Assembly (NCBI GenBank): GCA_022575985.1
Contig: JAKSXM010000266.1
Location: 2,108,001-2,172,000 of the forward strand
DNA from: Anagrus nilaparvatae
Lineage: Eukaryota; Arthropoda; Insecta; Hymenoptera; Mymaridae
Direction of reading: 5' to 3'
DNA: 64,000 bases
Shown: piece after piece, positions 14,773-24,639 of the stretch
Layout: each line of letters begins with the position of its first letter
Numbering within the stretch: the first letter of the stretch is position 1
Notes under the pieces: model-generated
Told to the model about the DNA's origin: nothing
The model's input: only the letters and a program-made list of their open reading frames with translations
Databases searched by the model: none
Program-made: the position numbers and the translations under genes

Positions 14773-15410
14773 AATTTATTTATTTCGTGTTTAAAACACA
14801 GAAATGAAATATTATGAAATTTATAAATTTTTGGACAATCAATATTACTTTTGCAATAAAATATTTTTATTGAAAATTTCTTTATTTCGGTTTTAAAACA
14901 CACAAATGAAATTTTATAAAATTTATAAATTTTCGGACAATCAATATGACTTTGGCAATAAAATATTTTTTTAAGAAATTCATTTATTTCGTGTTTAAAA
15001 CACAGAAATGAAATATTATGAAATTTATAAAGTTTTGGACAATCAATATGACTTGCAATAAAATATTTTTATTAAAAATTTCTTTATTTCGGTTTTAAAA
15101 CACACAAATGAAATTTAAAAAAATTTATAAATTTTCGGACAATCAATATGACTTTTGCAATAAAATATTTTTTTAAGAGATTCATTTATTTCGTGTTTAA
15201 AACACAGAAATGAAATATTATGAAATTTATAAAGTTTTGGACAATCAATATTACTTTTGCAATAAAATATTTTTATTGAAAATTTTTTTGATAGATTTTT
15301 GATAATAAATTTTTTTGATAATAAATTCATTTATTTCATGTTTAAAACACAGAAATGAAATATTATTAAATTTATAAAGTTTTGGACAATCAATATAACT
15401 TTTGCAATAA
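14773..15410. repeat. Partial fifth HOR copy ending at the fold-back element
   Basis: This follows the HOR pattern (offset 7,043 from 7,730) for about 475 bp. At about 15,247 it switches to a monomer ending in a run of TTTTTTGATA repeats (15,282-15,326) that is absent from copies A-D, then to ordinary monomers cut off at GCAATAAAA by the element at 15,411. The switch marks the edge of the homogenised HOR domain. Confidence 0.75.
15282..15326. repeat. GATA-expanded monomer variant (marker monomer)
   Basis: The usual AAAATTTCTTTATTTCG junction is replaced by tandem TTTTTTGATA/GATAATAAA units about 15 bp long. The same variant recurs near 18,354, 27,709, 28,565, 31,864, 32,822, 36,022, 36,980, 41,470, 42,331, 49,333, 50,290, 54,784, 55,642, 62,646 and 63,604. 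It is absent from the interior of HOR copies A-D, so it marks the second satellite domain. Confidence 0.8.
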
Positions 15411-16701
15411 AAGTTAATGATTTTTGATACTCGACAGTATTTTTTAAACAATTGAATTTTTAATGACCTTTTTTCGAGTAAATAATGATATCAAATAAAT
15501 TTACAAATTCATCACCCCCACTTTTCATATGCGGATGCTAATTGTCATCTCTTTTTTTATTAAAGCATACAAAGCGGTGATATTTGATAAATTTTTAATC
15601 TTATTTAAAAATTTAAATTTTCGCGGATTTTAATGTCGGTACAGAAGGTACCTAGCGTTTCGATCAACACTATCACATAGATCTCATCAGTATGGCTGTG
15701 TGTGTTAGTGCATGTGCCACAGACGCTGATGTAAACACGTCCTTATTTTTCTTATATAGTTAACAAATGGCGATTTTAGCACTTGTGAGGATGACTCACA
15801 TTGCTTCAGCCATCTGTTTCGTATATAGGAAATGATATTTTTATATATATATTTTATCAAATGAGTTGATGTTATAACTCAGAGCGTTATTAGGTCCAAG
15901 CTCCATATGAAAGTTAATGATTTTTGATACTCGACAGTATTTTTTAAACAATTGAATTTTTAATGACCTTTTTTCGAGTAAATAATGATATCAAATAAAT
16001 TTACAAATTCATCACCCCCACTTTTCATATGCGGATGCTAATTGTCATCTCTTTTTTTATTAAAGCATACAAAGCGGTGATATTTGATAAATTTTTAAAC
16101 TTATTTAAAAATTTAAATTTTCGCGAAAAGAGATGACAATTAGCATCCGCATATGAAAAGTGGGGGTGATGAATTTGTAAATTTATTTGATATCATTATT
16201 TACTCGAAAAAAGGTCATTAAAAATTCAATTGTTTAAAAAATACTGTCGAGTATCAAAAATCATTAACTTTCATATGTAGCTTGGACCTAATAACGCTCT
16301 GAGTTATAACATCAACTCATTTAATAAAATATATATATAAAAATATCATTTCCTATATACGAAACAGATGGCTGAAGCAATGTGAGTCATCCTCACAAGT
16401 GCTAAAATCGCCATTTGTTAACTATATAATAAAAATAAGGACGCGTTTACATCAGCGTCTGTGGCACATGCACTAACACACACAGCCATACTGATGAGAT
16501 CTATGTGTTAGTGTTGATCGAAACGCTAGGTACCTTCTGTACCGACATTAAAATCCGCGAAAATTTAAATTTTTAAATAAGTTTAAAAATTTATCAAATA
16601 TCACCGCTTTGTATGCTTTAATAAAAAAAGAGATGACAATTAGCATCCGCATATGAAAAGTGGGGGTGATGAATTTGTAAATTTATTTGATATCATTATT
16701 T
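15411..16701. mobile_element. Fold-back element FB1 (inverted duplication of a 500-bp unit)
   Basis: Non-satellite DNA whose two halves are reverse complements. The left half is X (15,411-15,625), Y (15,626-15,910), then X again (15,911-16,125, exactly 500 bp after the first). From 16,126 the sequence turns round: partial inverted X to about 16,270, inverted Y 16,271-16,555, inverted X 16,556-16,701. The right end stops at GATATCATTATTT and lacks about 65-90 bp present at the left end, so the terminal inverted repeats do not match at their tips. Both flanks carry TGCAATA, extendable to TTTTGCAATAAAA. This could be a target-site duplication, or simply the satellite resuming out of register. 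There is no transposase reading frame. The superfamily is undetermined; a Mutator-like or hAT-like fold-back element is possible. Confidence 0.75.
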
Positions 16702-18514
16702 TGCAATAAAATATTTTTTTACGAAATTTATTTATTTTATGTTTAAAACAAACTAATGAAATATTATGAAATTTATAAAGTTTTGGACAATCAATATGAC
16801 TTTAGCAATAAAATATTTTTTTAAGAAAATTATTTATTTCGTATTTAAAACACAGAAATGAAATATTATGAAATTTATAAATTTTTGGACAACCAATATT
16901 ACTTTTGCAATAAAATATTTTTATTGAAAATTTCTTTATTTCGGTTTTAAAACACACAAATGAAATTTTATAAAATTTATAAATTTTCGGACAATCAATA
17001 TGACTTTCGCAATAAAATATTTTTTTAAGAAATTCATTTATTTCGTGTTTAAAACACAGAAATGAAATATTATGAAATTTATAAAGTTTTGGACAACAAT
17101 ATGACTTTTGCAATAAAAGATTTTTTTAAGAAATTGATTTATTTTATGTTTAAAACAAACTCATGAAATATTATGAAATTTATAAAGTTTTGGACAACCA
17201 ATATTACTTTTGCAATAAAATATTTTTATTGAAAATTTCTTTATTTCGGTTTTAAAACACACAAATGAAATTTTATAAAATTTATAAATTTTCGGACAAT
17301 CAATATGACTTTCGCAATAAAATATTTTTTTAAGAGATTCATTTATTTCGTGTTTAAAACACAGAAATGAAATATTATGAAATTTATAAAGTTTTGGACA
17401 ATCAATATGACTTTTGCAATAAAATATTTTTTTAAGAAAATTATTTATTTCGTGTTTAAGACACAGAAATGAAATATTATGAAATTAATAAATTTTTGGA
17501 CAACCAATATTACTTTTGCAATAAAATATTTTTTTAAGAAATTGATTTATTTTATGTTTAAAACCACACTAATGAAATATTATGAAATTTATAAAGTTTC
17601 AGACAATCAGTATGACTTTTGCAATAAAATATTTTTTTAATAAATTTATTTATTTCGTGTTTAAAACACAGAAATGAAATATTATGAAATTTATAAATTT
17701 TTGGACAACCAATATTACTTTTGCAATAAAATATTTTTATTGAAAATTTCTTTATTTCGGTTTTAAAACACACAAATGAAATATTATGAAATTTATAAAG
17801 TTTTGGACAATCAATATGACTTTTACAATAAAATATTTTTTTAAGAAATTTATTTATTTCATGTTTAAAACACACTAATGAAATATTATGAAATTTATAA
17901 ATATTTGGACAATCAATATTACTTTTGCAATAAAATATTTTTATTGAAAATTTCTTTATTTTGGTTTTAAAACACACAAATGAAATTTTATAAAATTTAT
18001 AAATTTTCGGACAATCAATATGACTTTGGCAATAAAATATTTTTTTAAGAAATTCATTTATTTCGTGTTTAAAACACAGAAATGAAATATTATGAAATTT
18101 ATAAATTTTGGACAATCAATATGACTTTTGCAATAAAATATTTTTTAAAAATTTCTTTATTTCGGTTTTAAAACATACAAATGAAATTTAAAAAAATTTA
18201 TAAATTTTCGGACAATCAATATGACTTTTGCAATAAAATATTTTTTTAAGAGATTCATTTATTTCGTGTTTAAAACACAGAAATGAAATATTATGAAATT
18301 TATAAAGTTTTGGACAATCAATATTACTTTTGCAATAAAATATTTTTATTGAAAATTTTTTTGATAGATTTTTGATAATAAATTTTTTTGATAATAAATT
18401 CATTTATTTCATGTTTAAAACACAGAAATGAAATATTATTAAATTTATAAAGTTTTAGAGAATCAATGACTTTTACAATAAAATATTTTTTTAAGAAATT
18501 TATTTATTTCCTGT
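16702..18514. repeat. Satellite segment II (102-bp monomers)
   Basis: About 18 monomers of the same family between FB1 and the piggyBac-like element, with the same box types as domain I. It is not in the regular HOR order of copies A-D and ends with a GATA-expanded monomer near 18,354. No gene is seen. Confidence 0.95.
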
Positions 18515-18518
18515 TTAA
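18515..18518. other. TTAA target-site duplication, left
   Basis: TTAA directly before the terminal CCCATAAG of the element. With its partner at 20,240-20,243, removing the element and one TTAA restores CCTGTTTAAAACACAC, a form of the box seen intact in neighbouring monomers (for example CCTGTTTAAAACACAC near 27,863). Confidence 0.9.
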
Positions 18519-20239
18519 CCCATAAGCGCCTAATCGACAATTCTTGGACACTTAAATATTTTGATATGAAAAAATGAATATTTTAGGCTAACAATCTCAC
18601 CTAGTAGGTATTTTTTATCGCTCTTTCCATTTCCGGAGTCCGTTTTTACCTACGACCCTTGGGTAATGAAATATCAACCCCTAAAGTAGGGTAAAATCAC
18701 TAAAATTGTAAAATTAAAAAAAAAATGTTACTGCGCGCAAAAAATAGTTTCTTTATGTTGGAAATTATATTTTTTACTTTCCAAAAGGTAAAAAATGAAA
18801 ATTTATGTATTCTCAGCACATTTACCCTCTCTAGGGGGTAAATATTAGGGGTAAGGGGGTGGATTTTACAGATGTATAAAAATTTAATATTTCTAGCTGA
18901 AAACATCACCTAATAGGTATTTTTGGTCGCTCCTTCCATTTCCGAAGTCTGTTTTTACCTACGACCCTTGGGTAATGAAATATCAACCCCTAAAGTAGGT
19001 TAAAATCACTAAAATTGTAAAATTAAAAAAAAAAAAGTTACTACACGAAAAAGAAGTTTCTTTATGTTGGAAATTATATTTTTTACTTTCCAAAAGGTAA
19101 AAGATGAAAATTTATGTATTCGCAGCACATTTACCCTCTCTAGGGGGTAAATATTAGAGGTAAGGGGGTGGATTTTACAGATGTATAAAAATTGAATATT
19201 TCTAGCTGAAAACATCATCTAATAGGTATTTTTGGTCGCTCTTTCCATTTCCGAAGTCTATTTTCCTCTACAACCCTTGGGTAGTGAAATATCAACCCCT
19301 AAAACAGGGTAAAATCATTAAAATTGTAAAATTTTAAAAAAAAAGTTACTGCACTCAAAAAAAAAGTTTCTTTATGTTTGAAATTATATTTTTTGCTTTC
19401 CAAAAGGTAAGAGATGAAAATTTATGTATTCTAAGCACATTCACCCTCTCGAGGGGGCAAATATTTGGGGTAAGGGGGTGGATTTTAGGGTTGTAACAGA
19501 CTTCGGAAATGGAAAGAGCGACAAAAAATACCTACTACGTGATGTTTTTAGCTAGAAATATCCTTTTTTTATATAACTCTAAAATCCACCCCCTTACCCC
19601 AAATATTTGCACCCTCGAAAGGGTGAATGTGCTGAGAATACATAAATTTTCATCTTTTACCTTTTGGAAAGTAAAAAATGTAATTTCCAACATAAAGAAA
19701 CTTATTTTTTGAGTGCAGTAACATTTTTTTTTAATTTCACAATTTTAATGATTTTACCCTATTTTAGGGGTTGATATTTCACTACCCACGGGTCGTAGGT
19801 GAAAACAGACTTCGGAAATGGAAAGAGCGACCAAAAATACCTACTAGGTGATGTTTTCAGCTAGAAATATTAAATTTTTATACATCTGTAAAATCCACCC
19901 CCTTACCCCTAATATTTACCCCCTAGAGAGGGTAAATGTGCTGAGAATACATAAATTTTCATTTTTTACCTTTTGGAAAGTAAAAAATATAATTTCCAAC
20001 ATAAAGAAACTTTTTTTTTGCGCGCAGTAACATTTTTTTTTAAATTTTACAATTTTAGTGATTTTACCCTACTTTAGGGGTTGATATTTCATTACCCAAG
20101 GGTCGTAGGTAAAAAGAGACTTCGCAAATGGAAAGAGCGATAAAAAATACCTACTAGGTGAGATTTTTAGCCTAAAATATTCATTTTTTCATATCAAAAT
20201 ATTTAAGTGTCCAAGAATTGTCGATTAGGCGCTTATGGG
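18519..20239. mobile_element. piggyBac-like non-autonomous palindromic element (1,721 bp)
   Basis: The ends are CCCATAAGCGCC and its exact reverse complement. The first 73 bp (18,519-18,591) match 20,167-20,239 perfectly, and near-symmetry continues through both halves about a centre at 19,379. TTAA duplication with ends starting CCC is diagnostic of the piggyBac superfamily. The interior holds no transposase; short frames of 60-69 codons are repeats of the same subunit in opposite directions. It is therefore a MITE-like or fold-back derivative that would depend on a transposase made elsewhere. Base composition is richer in G+C than the satellite, with GGGGTAAG and CCCTTACCCC blocks. Confidence 0.88.
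18607..20151. repeat. Five 309-bp subunits inside the piggyBac-like element
   Basis: The landmark GGTATTTTT..TCGCTC-TTCCATTTCCG starts at 18,607, 18,916 and 19,225 (spacing 309). Its reverse complement ends at 19,532, 19,841 and 20,151 (spacing 309 and 310). There are two direct units on the left, two inverted on the right, and a hybrid central unit of about 308 bp with both orientations at its edges. The array is symmetric about 19,379, the exact midpoint of the element. Confidence 0.85.
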
Positions 20240-20243
20240 TTAA
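20240..20243. other. TTAA target-site duplication, right
   Basis: TTAA directly after the terminal CTTATGGG, followed by AACACACTAATG of the interrupted satellite monomer. It pairs with 18,515-18,518. Confidence 0.9.
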
Positions 20244-23237
20244 AACACACTAATGAAATATTATGAAATTTATAAAGTTTTGGACAATCAATATAACTTT
20301 TGCAATAAAATATTTTTTTAAGAAATTTATTTTTTTTATGTTTAAAATAAACTAATGAAATATTATGAAATTTATAAAGTTTTGGACAATCAATATGACT
20401 TTAGCAATAAAATATTTTTTTAAGAAAATTATTTATTTCGTATTTAAAACACAGAAATGAAATATTATGAAATTTATAAATTTTTGGACAACCAATATTA
20501 CTTTTGCGATAAAATATTTTTTTAAGAAATTGATTTATTTTATGTTTAAAACCATACTAATCAAATATTATGAAATTTATAAAGTTTCAGACAATCAGTA
20601 TGACTTTTGCAATAAAATATTTTTTTAATAAATTTATTTATTTCGTGTTTAAAACACAGAAATGAAATATTATGAAATTTATAAATTTTTTGACAACCAA
20701 TATTACTTTTGCAATAAAATATTTTTATTGAAAATTTCTTTATTTCGGTTTTAAAACACACAAATGAAATTGTATAAAATTTATAAATTTTCGGACAATC
20801 AATATGACTTTCGCAATAAAATATTTTTTTAAGAAATTCATTTATTTCGTGTTTCAAACACAGAAATGAAATATTATGAAATTTATAAAGTTTTGGACAA
20901 CAATATGACTTTTGCAATAAAAGATTTTTTTAAGAAATTGATTTATTTTATGTTTAAAACAAACTCATGAAATATTATGAAATTTATAAAGTTTTGGATA
21001 ATCAATATAACTTTTGCAATAAAATATTTTTTTAAGAAATTTATTTATTTTATGTTTAAAACAAACTAATGTAATATTATGAAATTTATAAAGTTTTGGA
21101 CAATCAATATGACTTTAGCAATAAAATATTTTTTAAAAAAAATTATTTATTTCGTGTTTAAAACACAGAAATGAAATATTATGAAATTTATAAAGTTTTG
21201 GACAATCAATATGACTTTTACAATAAAATATTTTTTTAAGAAATTTATTTATTTCATGTTTAAAACACACTAATGAAATATTATGAAATTTATAAAGTTT
21301 TGGACAATCAATATAACTTTTGCAATAAAATATTTTTTTAAGAAATTTATTTATTTCCTGTTTAAAAGACACTCATGAAATATTATGAAATTTATAAAGT
21401 TTTGGACAATCAATATGACTTTTACAATAAAATATTTTTTTAAGAAATTTATTTATTTCATGTTTAAAACACACTAATGAAATATTATGAAATTTATAAA
21501 GTTTTGGACAATCAATATAACTTTTGCAATAAAATATTTTTTTAAGAAATTTATTTATTTTATGTTTAAAACAAACTAATGAAATATTATGAAATTTATC
21601 AAGTTTTGGACAATCAATATGACTTTAGCAATAAAATATTTTTTTAAGAAAATTATTTATTTCGTGTTTAAAACCCAGAAATGAAATATTATGAAATTTA
21701 TAAATTATTGGACAACCAATATTACTTTTGCAATAAAATATTTTTTTAAGAAATTGATTTATTTTATGTTTAAAACCACACTAATGAAATATTATGAAAT
21801 TTATAAAGTTTCAGACAATCAGTATGACTTTTGCAATAAAATATTATTTTAATAAATTTATTTATTTCGTGTTTAAAACACAGAAATGAAATATTATGAA
21901 ATTTATAAATTTTTGGACAACCAATATTACTTTTGCAATAAAATATTTTTTTAAGAAATTGATTTATTTTATGTTTAAAACCACACTAATGAAATATTAT
22001 GAAATTTATAAAGTTTCAGACAATCAGTATGACTTTTGCAATAAAATATTTTTTTAATAAATTTATTTATTTCGTGTTTAAAACACAGAAATGAAATATT
22101 ATGAAATTTATAAATTTTTGGACAACCAATATTACTTTTGCAATAAAATATTTTTATTGAAAATTTCTTTATTTCGGTTTTAAAACACACAAATGAAATT
22201 TTATAAAATTTATAAATTTTCGGACAATCAATATGACTTTCGCAATAAAATATTTTTTTAAGAAATTCATTTATTTCGTGTTTAAAACACAGAAATGAAA
22301 TATTATGAAATTTATAAAGTTTTGGACAATCAATATGACTTTTGCAATAAAATATTTTTTTAAGAAAATTATTTATTTCGTGTTTAAAACACAGAAATGA
22401 AATATTATGAAATTAATAAATTTTTGGACAACCAATATTACTTTTTCAATAAAATATTTTTTTAAGAAATTGATTTATTTTATGTTTAAAACCACACTAA
22501 TGAAATATTATGAAATTTATAAAGTTTCAGACAATCAGTATGACTTTTGCAATGAAATATTTTTTTAATAAATTTATTTATTTCGTGTTTAAAACACAGA
22601 AATGAAATATTATGAAATTTATAAATTTTTGGACAACCAATATTACTTTTGCAATAAAATATTTTTATTGAAAATTTCTTTATTTCGGTTTTAAAACACA
22701 CAAATGAAATATTATGAAATTTATAAAGTTTTGGACAATCAATATGACTTTTACAATAAAATATTTTTTTAAGAAATTTATTTATTTCATGTTTAAAACA
22801 CACTAATGAAATATTATGAAATTTATAAAGTTTTGGACAATCAATATAACTTTTGCAAAAAATATTTTTTTAAGAAATTTATTTATTTTATGTTTAAAAC
22901 AAACTAATGAAATATTATGAAATTTATAAAGTTCTGGACAATCAATATGATTTTAGCAATAAAATATTTTTTTAATAAAAATTATTTATTTCGTGTTTAA
23001 AACACAGAAATGAAATATTATGAAATTTATAAAGTTTTGGACAATTAATATGACTTTTGAATAAAATATTTTTTTAAGAAATTGATTTATTTTATGTTTA
23101 AAACCACATTAATGAAATATTATGAAATTTATAAAGTTTCAGACAATCAGTATGACTTTTGCAATAAAATATTTTTTTAATAAATTTATTTATTTCGTGT
23201 TTAAAACACAGAAATGAAATATTATGAAATTTATAAA
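20244..23237. repeat. Satellite segment III
   Basis: About 29 monomers between the piggyBac-like element and element A1. The last part (about 22,900-23,237) follows the order of HOR copies B/D (GGACAATTAATATGACTTTTGAATAAAAT, then CCACATTAATG, then CAGACAATCAG). The A1 insertion therefore falls inside another HOR copy. No gene is seen. Confidence 0.95.
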
Positions 23238-24639
23238 GGACCCCGCACCATTAGCATTGGAAAATTGCAAGTGGTGCGATTTTCTTCAAACTTTGAGAAT
23301 CGATAGTTCAAGAGATTTTAAAACGAAAATGTCTTATGGAAAAATCGGAAATATTCATTCCCTTTTGAGATACGGAGGCTAGAAGTGTAAAAAAGTTAAA
23401 AAATTATTTTGCTGATACAAAAGACGTAAGTAAAAGATTTTGCATGTAGGGATTACCGTATGAATCAAGATTGGGTTTCAATATGTTTTATGGGTCACTG
23501 ATTCTAATAATGATGTTCCTAAAAACCCAAACGTATGTGTTAGCCCTTAAAGGACAAAAATGGCCCTTTTAAGGGTTTCTAAGTACAAATCATAAATGCT
23601 TACATCATAAATCAAACTATACGATATTATGGAGGCTAAATTCGATGATGGTCGTCACTAAACCCAAATGGTTTATGAACAGCTCTCAAAGGGCTACATT
23701 GCCCTTTTTAGGTCTTTTTGGCTACAGGGATTTTACACAGACAAATCTCTTAATTCTCATCATAAGTTAATCTTTGTTTTTAAACTATTTTTTTTGTTTT
23801 TGGGACCATCATCTTTGAATCTAGTGATGTAACTATCGTACAGTTTAAGTAAGTAATATAGTTATTAATGATTCACACATAGTAAGCCCTAAAAAGGGCA
23901 ACTTTGCCCTATAAGGGCTTTAGAAATACTGTTAGGATTTTTAGATCGTCGTCAAGTAATTTTTCCACCCAAAAGGTGTTTATCTTGAGTTCTTTACATT
24001 ATTCTCAAGGATCTTACAAGAAAAAGACCTAAAAAGGGCAATGTAGCCCTTTGAGAACTCTTCATAAACCATTTGGGTTTAGTGACGACCATAATCGAAT
24101 TTATCCTCCATAATATCGTACAGTTTGAGTTATGATGTAAGCATTTATGATTTGTACTTAGAAACCCTTAAAAGGGCCATTTTTGCCCTTTAATGGCTAA
24201 CACATGCGTTTGGGTCTTTAGGACCATCATTATTGGAATCAGTGACCCAAAAAACGTATAGTTTGAGTTATGATGTAAGCATTTATGATTTGTACTTAGA
24301 AACCCTTAAAAGGGCCATTTTCGCCCTTAAGGGCTAACACATACGTTTGGGTTTTTAGGAACATCATTATTAGAATCAGTGACCCATAAAACATATTGAA
24401 ATCCAATCTTGATTCAGGCGGTAATCCCTACAAGAAAAATCTTTTTCTTACCTCTTCTGTATCAGCAAAATAATTTTTTAACTTTATCAAACTTCTAGCC
24501 TCCGTATCTCAAAAGGAAATGAATATTTCCGATTTTTCTATAAGACATTTTCGTTTCAAAATCTCTTGAACTATCGATTCCCAAAGTTTGAAGAAAATCG
24601 CACCATTTGCAATTTTCCAATGCTAATGGCGCGGGGTCC
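23238..24639. mobile_element. Element A1: Spy-like palindromic MITE (1,402 bp)
   Basis: Ends are GGACCCCGCACC on the left and GGCGCGGGGTCC on the right, with long inverted arms (roughly 600 bp each, few mismatches) carrying GCCCTT/AAGGGC hairpins. Left flank is TTTATAAA and right flank is TTTTTGGACAACC. Joining them gives the intact satellite sequence with nothing duplicated or lost, as seen at 7,101^7,102 and at the equivalent place in copy D. Precise insertion at AAA^TTT without target-site duplication is the defining behaviour of Spy transposons, which are related to the IS5, ISL2EU and PIF/Harbinger groups. No transposase is encoded. The family assignment is inferred from structure alone. 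A1 lies in the opposite orientation to A2 and A3. Confidence 0.8.

Larger units (their letters stand above)
1..15410. repeat. Satellite domain I: 102-bp monomer array in higher-order repeats
   Basis: A continuous head-to-tail array with a 102-bp period: the box TTTCGTGTTTAAAACACAG at 11 is followed by TTTCGGTTTTAAAACACAC at 113 and by the first type again at 215. Three box types recur: TTTCGTG, TTTCGG, and TTTTATG/TTTCATG followed by ACTAATG. The first two often alternate. Other landmarks in each monomer are GAAATATTATGAAATTTATAA, TTGGACAATCAATATGAC and TTTTGCAATAAAATATTTTT. One monomer counted by hand is about 85% A+T. No gene is supported here. The array ends where the monomer at about 15,247 switches to a GATA-expanded variant and a fold-back element begins. 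The identity of the satellite family is unknown to me. Confidence 0.98.

Noticed and set aside
1..15410. CRISPR array, because of regular repeats
   Set aside because: There are no unique spacers between short repeats; the whole 102-bp unit is repeated, and the composition and mobile elements are eukaryotic.
18700..20030. 60-69-codon frames in the piggyBac-like element as a small protein family
   Set aside because: They are the same stretch of the 309-bp subunit read from each copy, in both orientations, following the palindrome. No piggyBac transposase motif is present.
23238..24639. Element A as a Helitron, because it inserts without target duplication in AT-rich DNA
   Set aside because: Helitrons lack long terminal inverted repeats and have TC and CTRR ends. 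A has GGACC inverted ends and a palindromic body.
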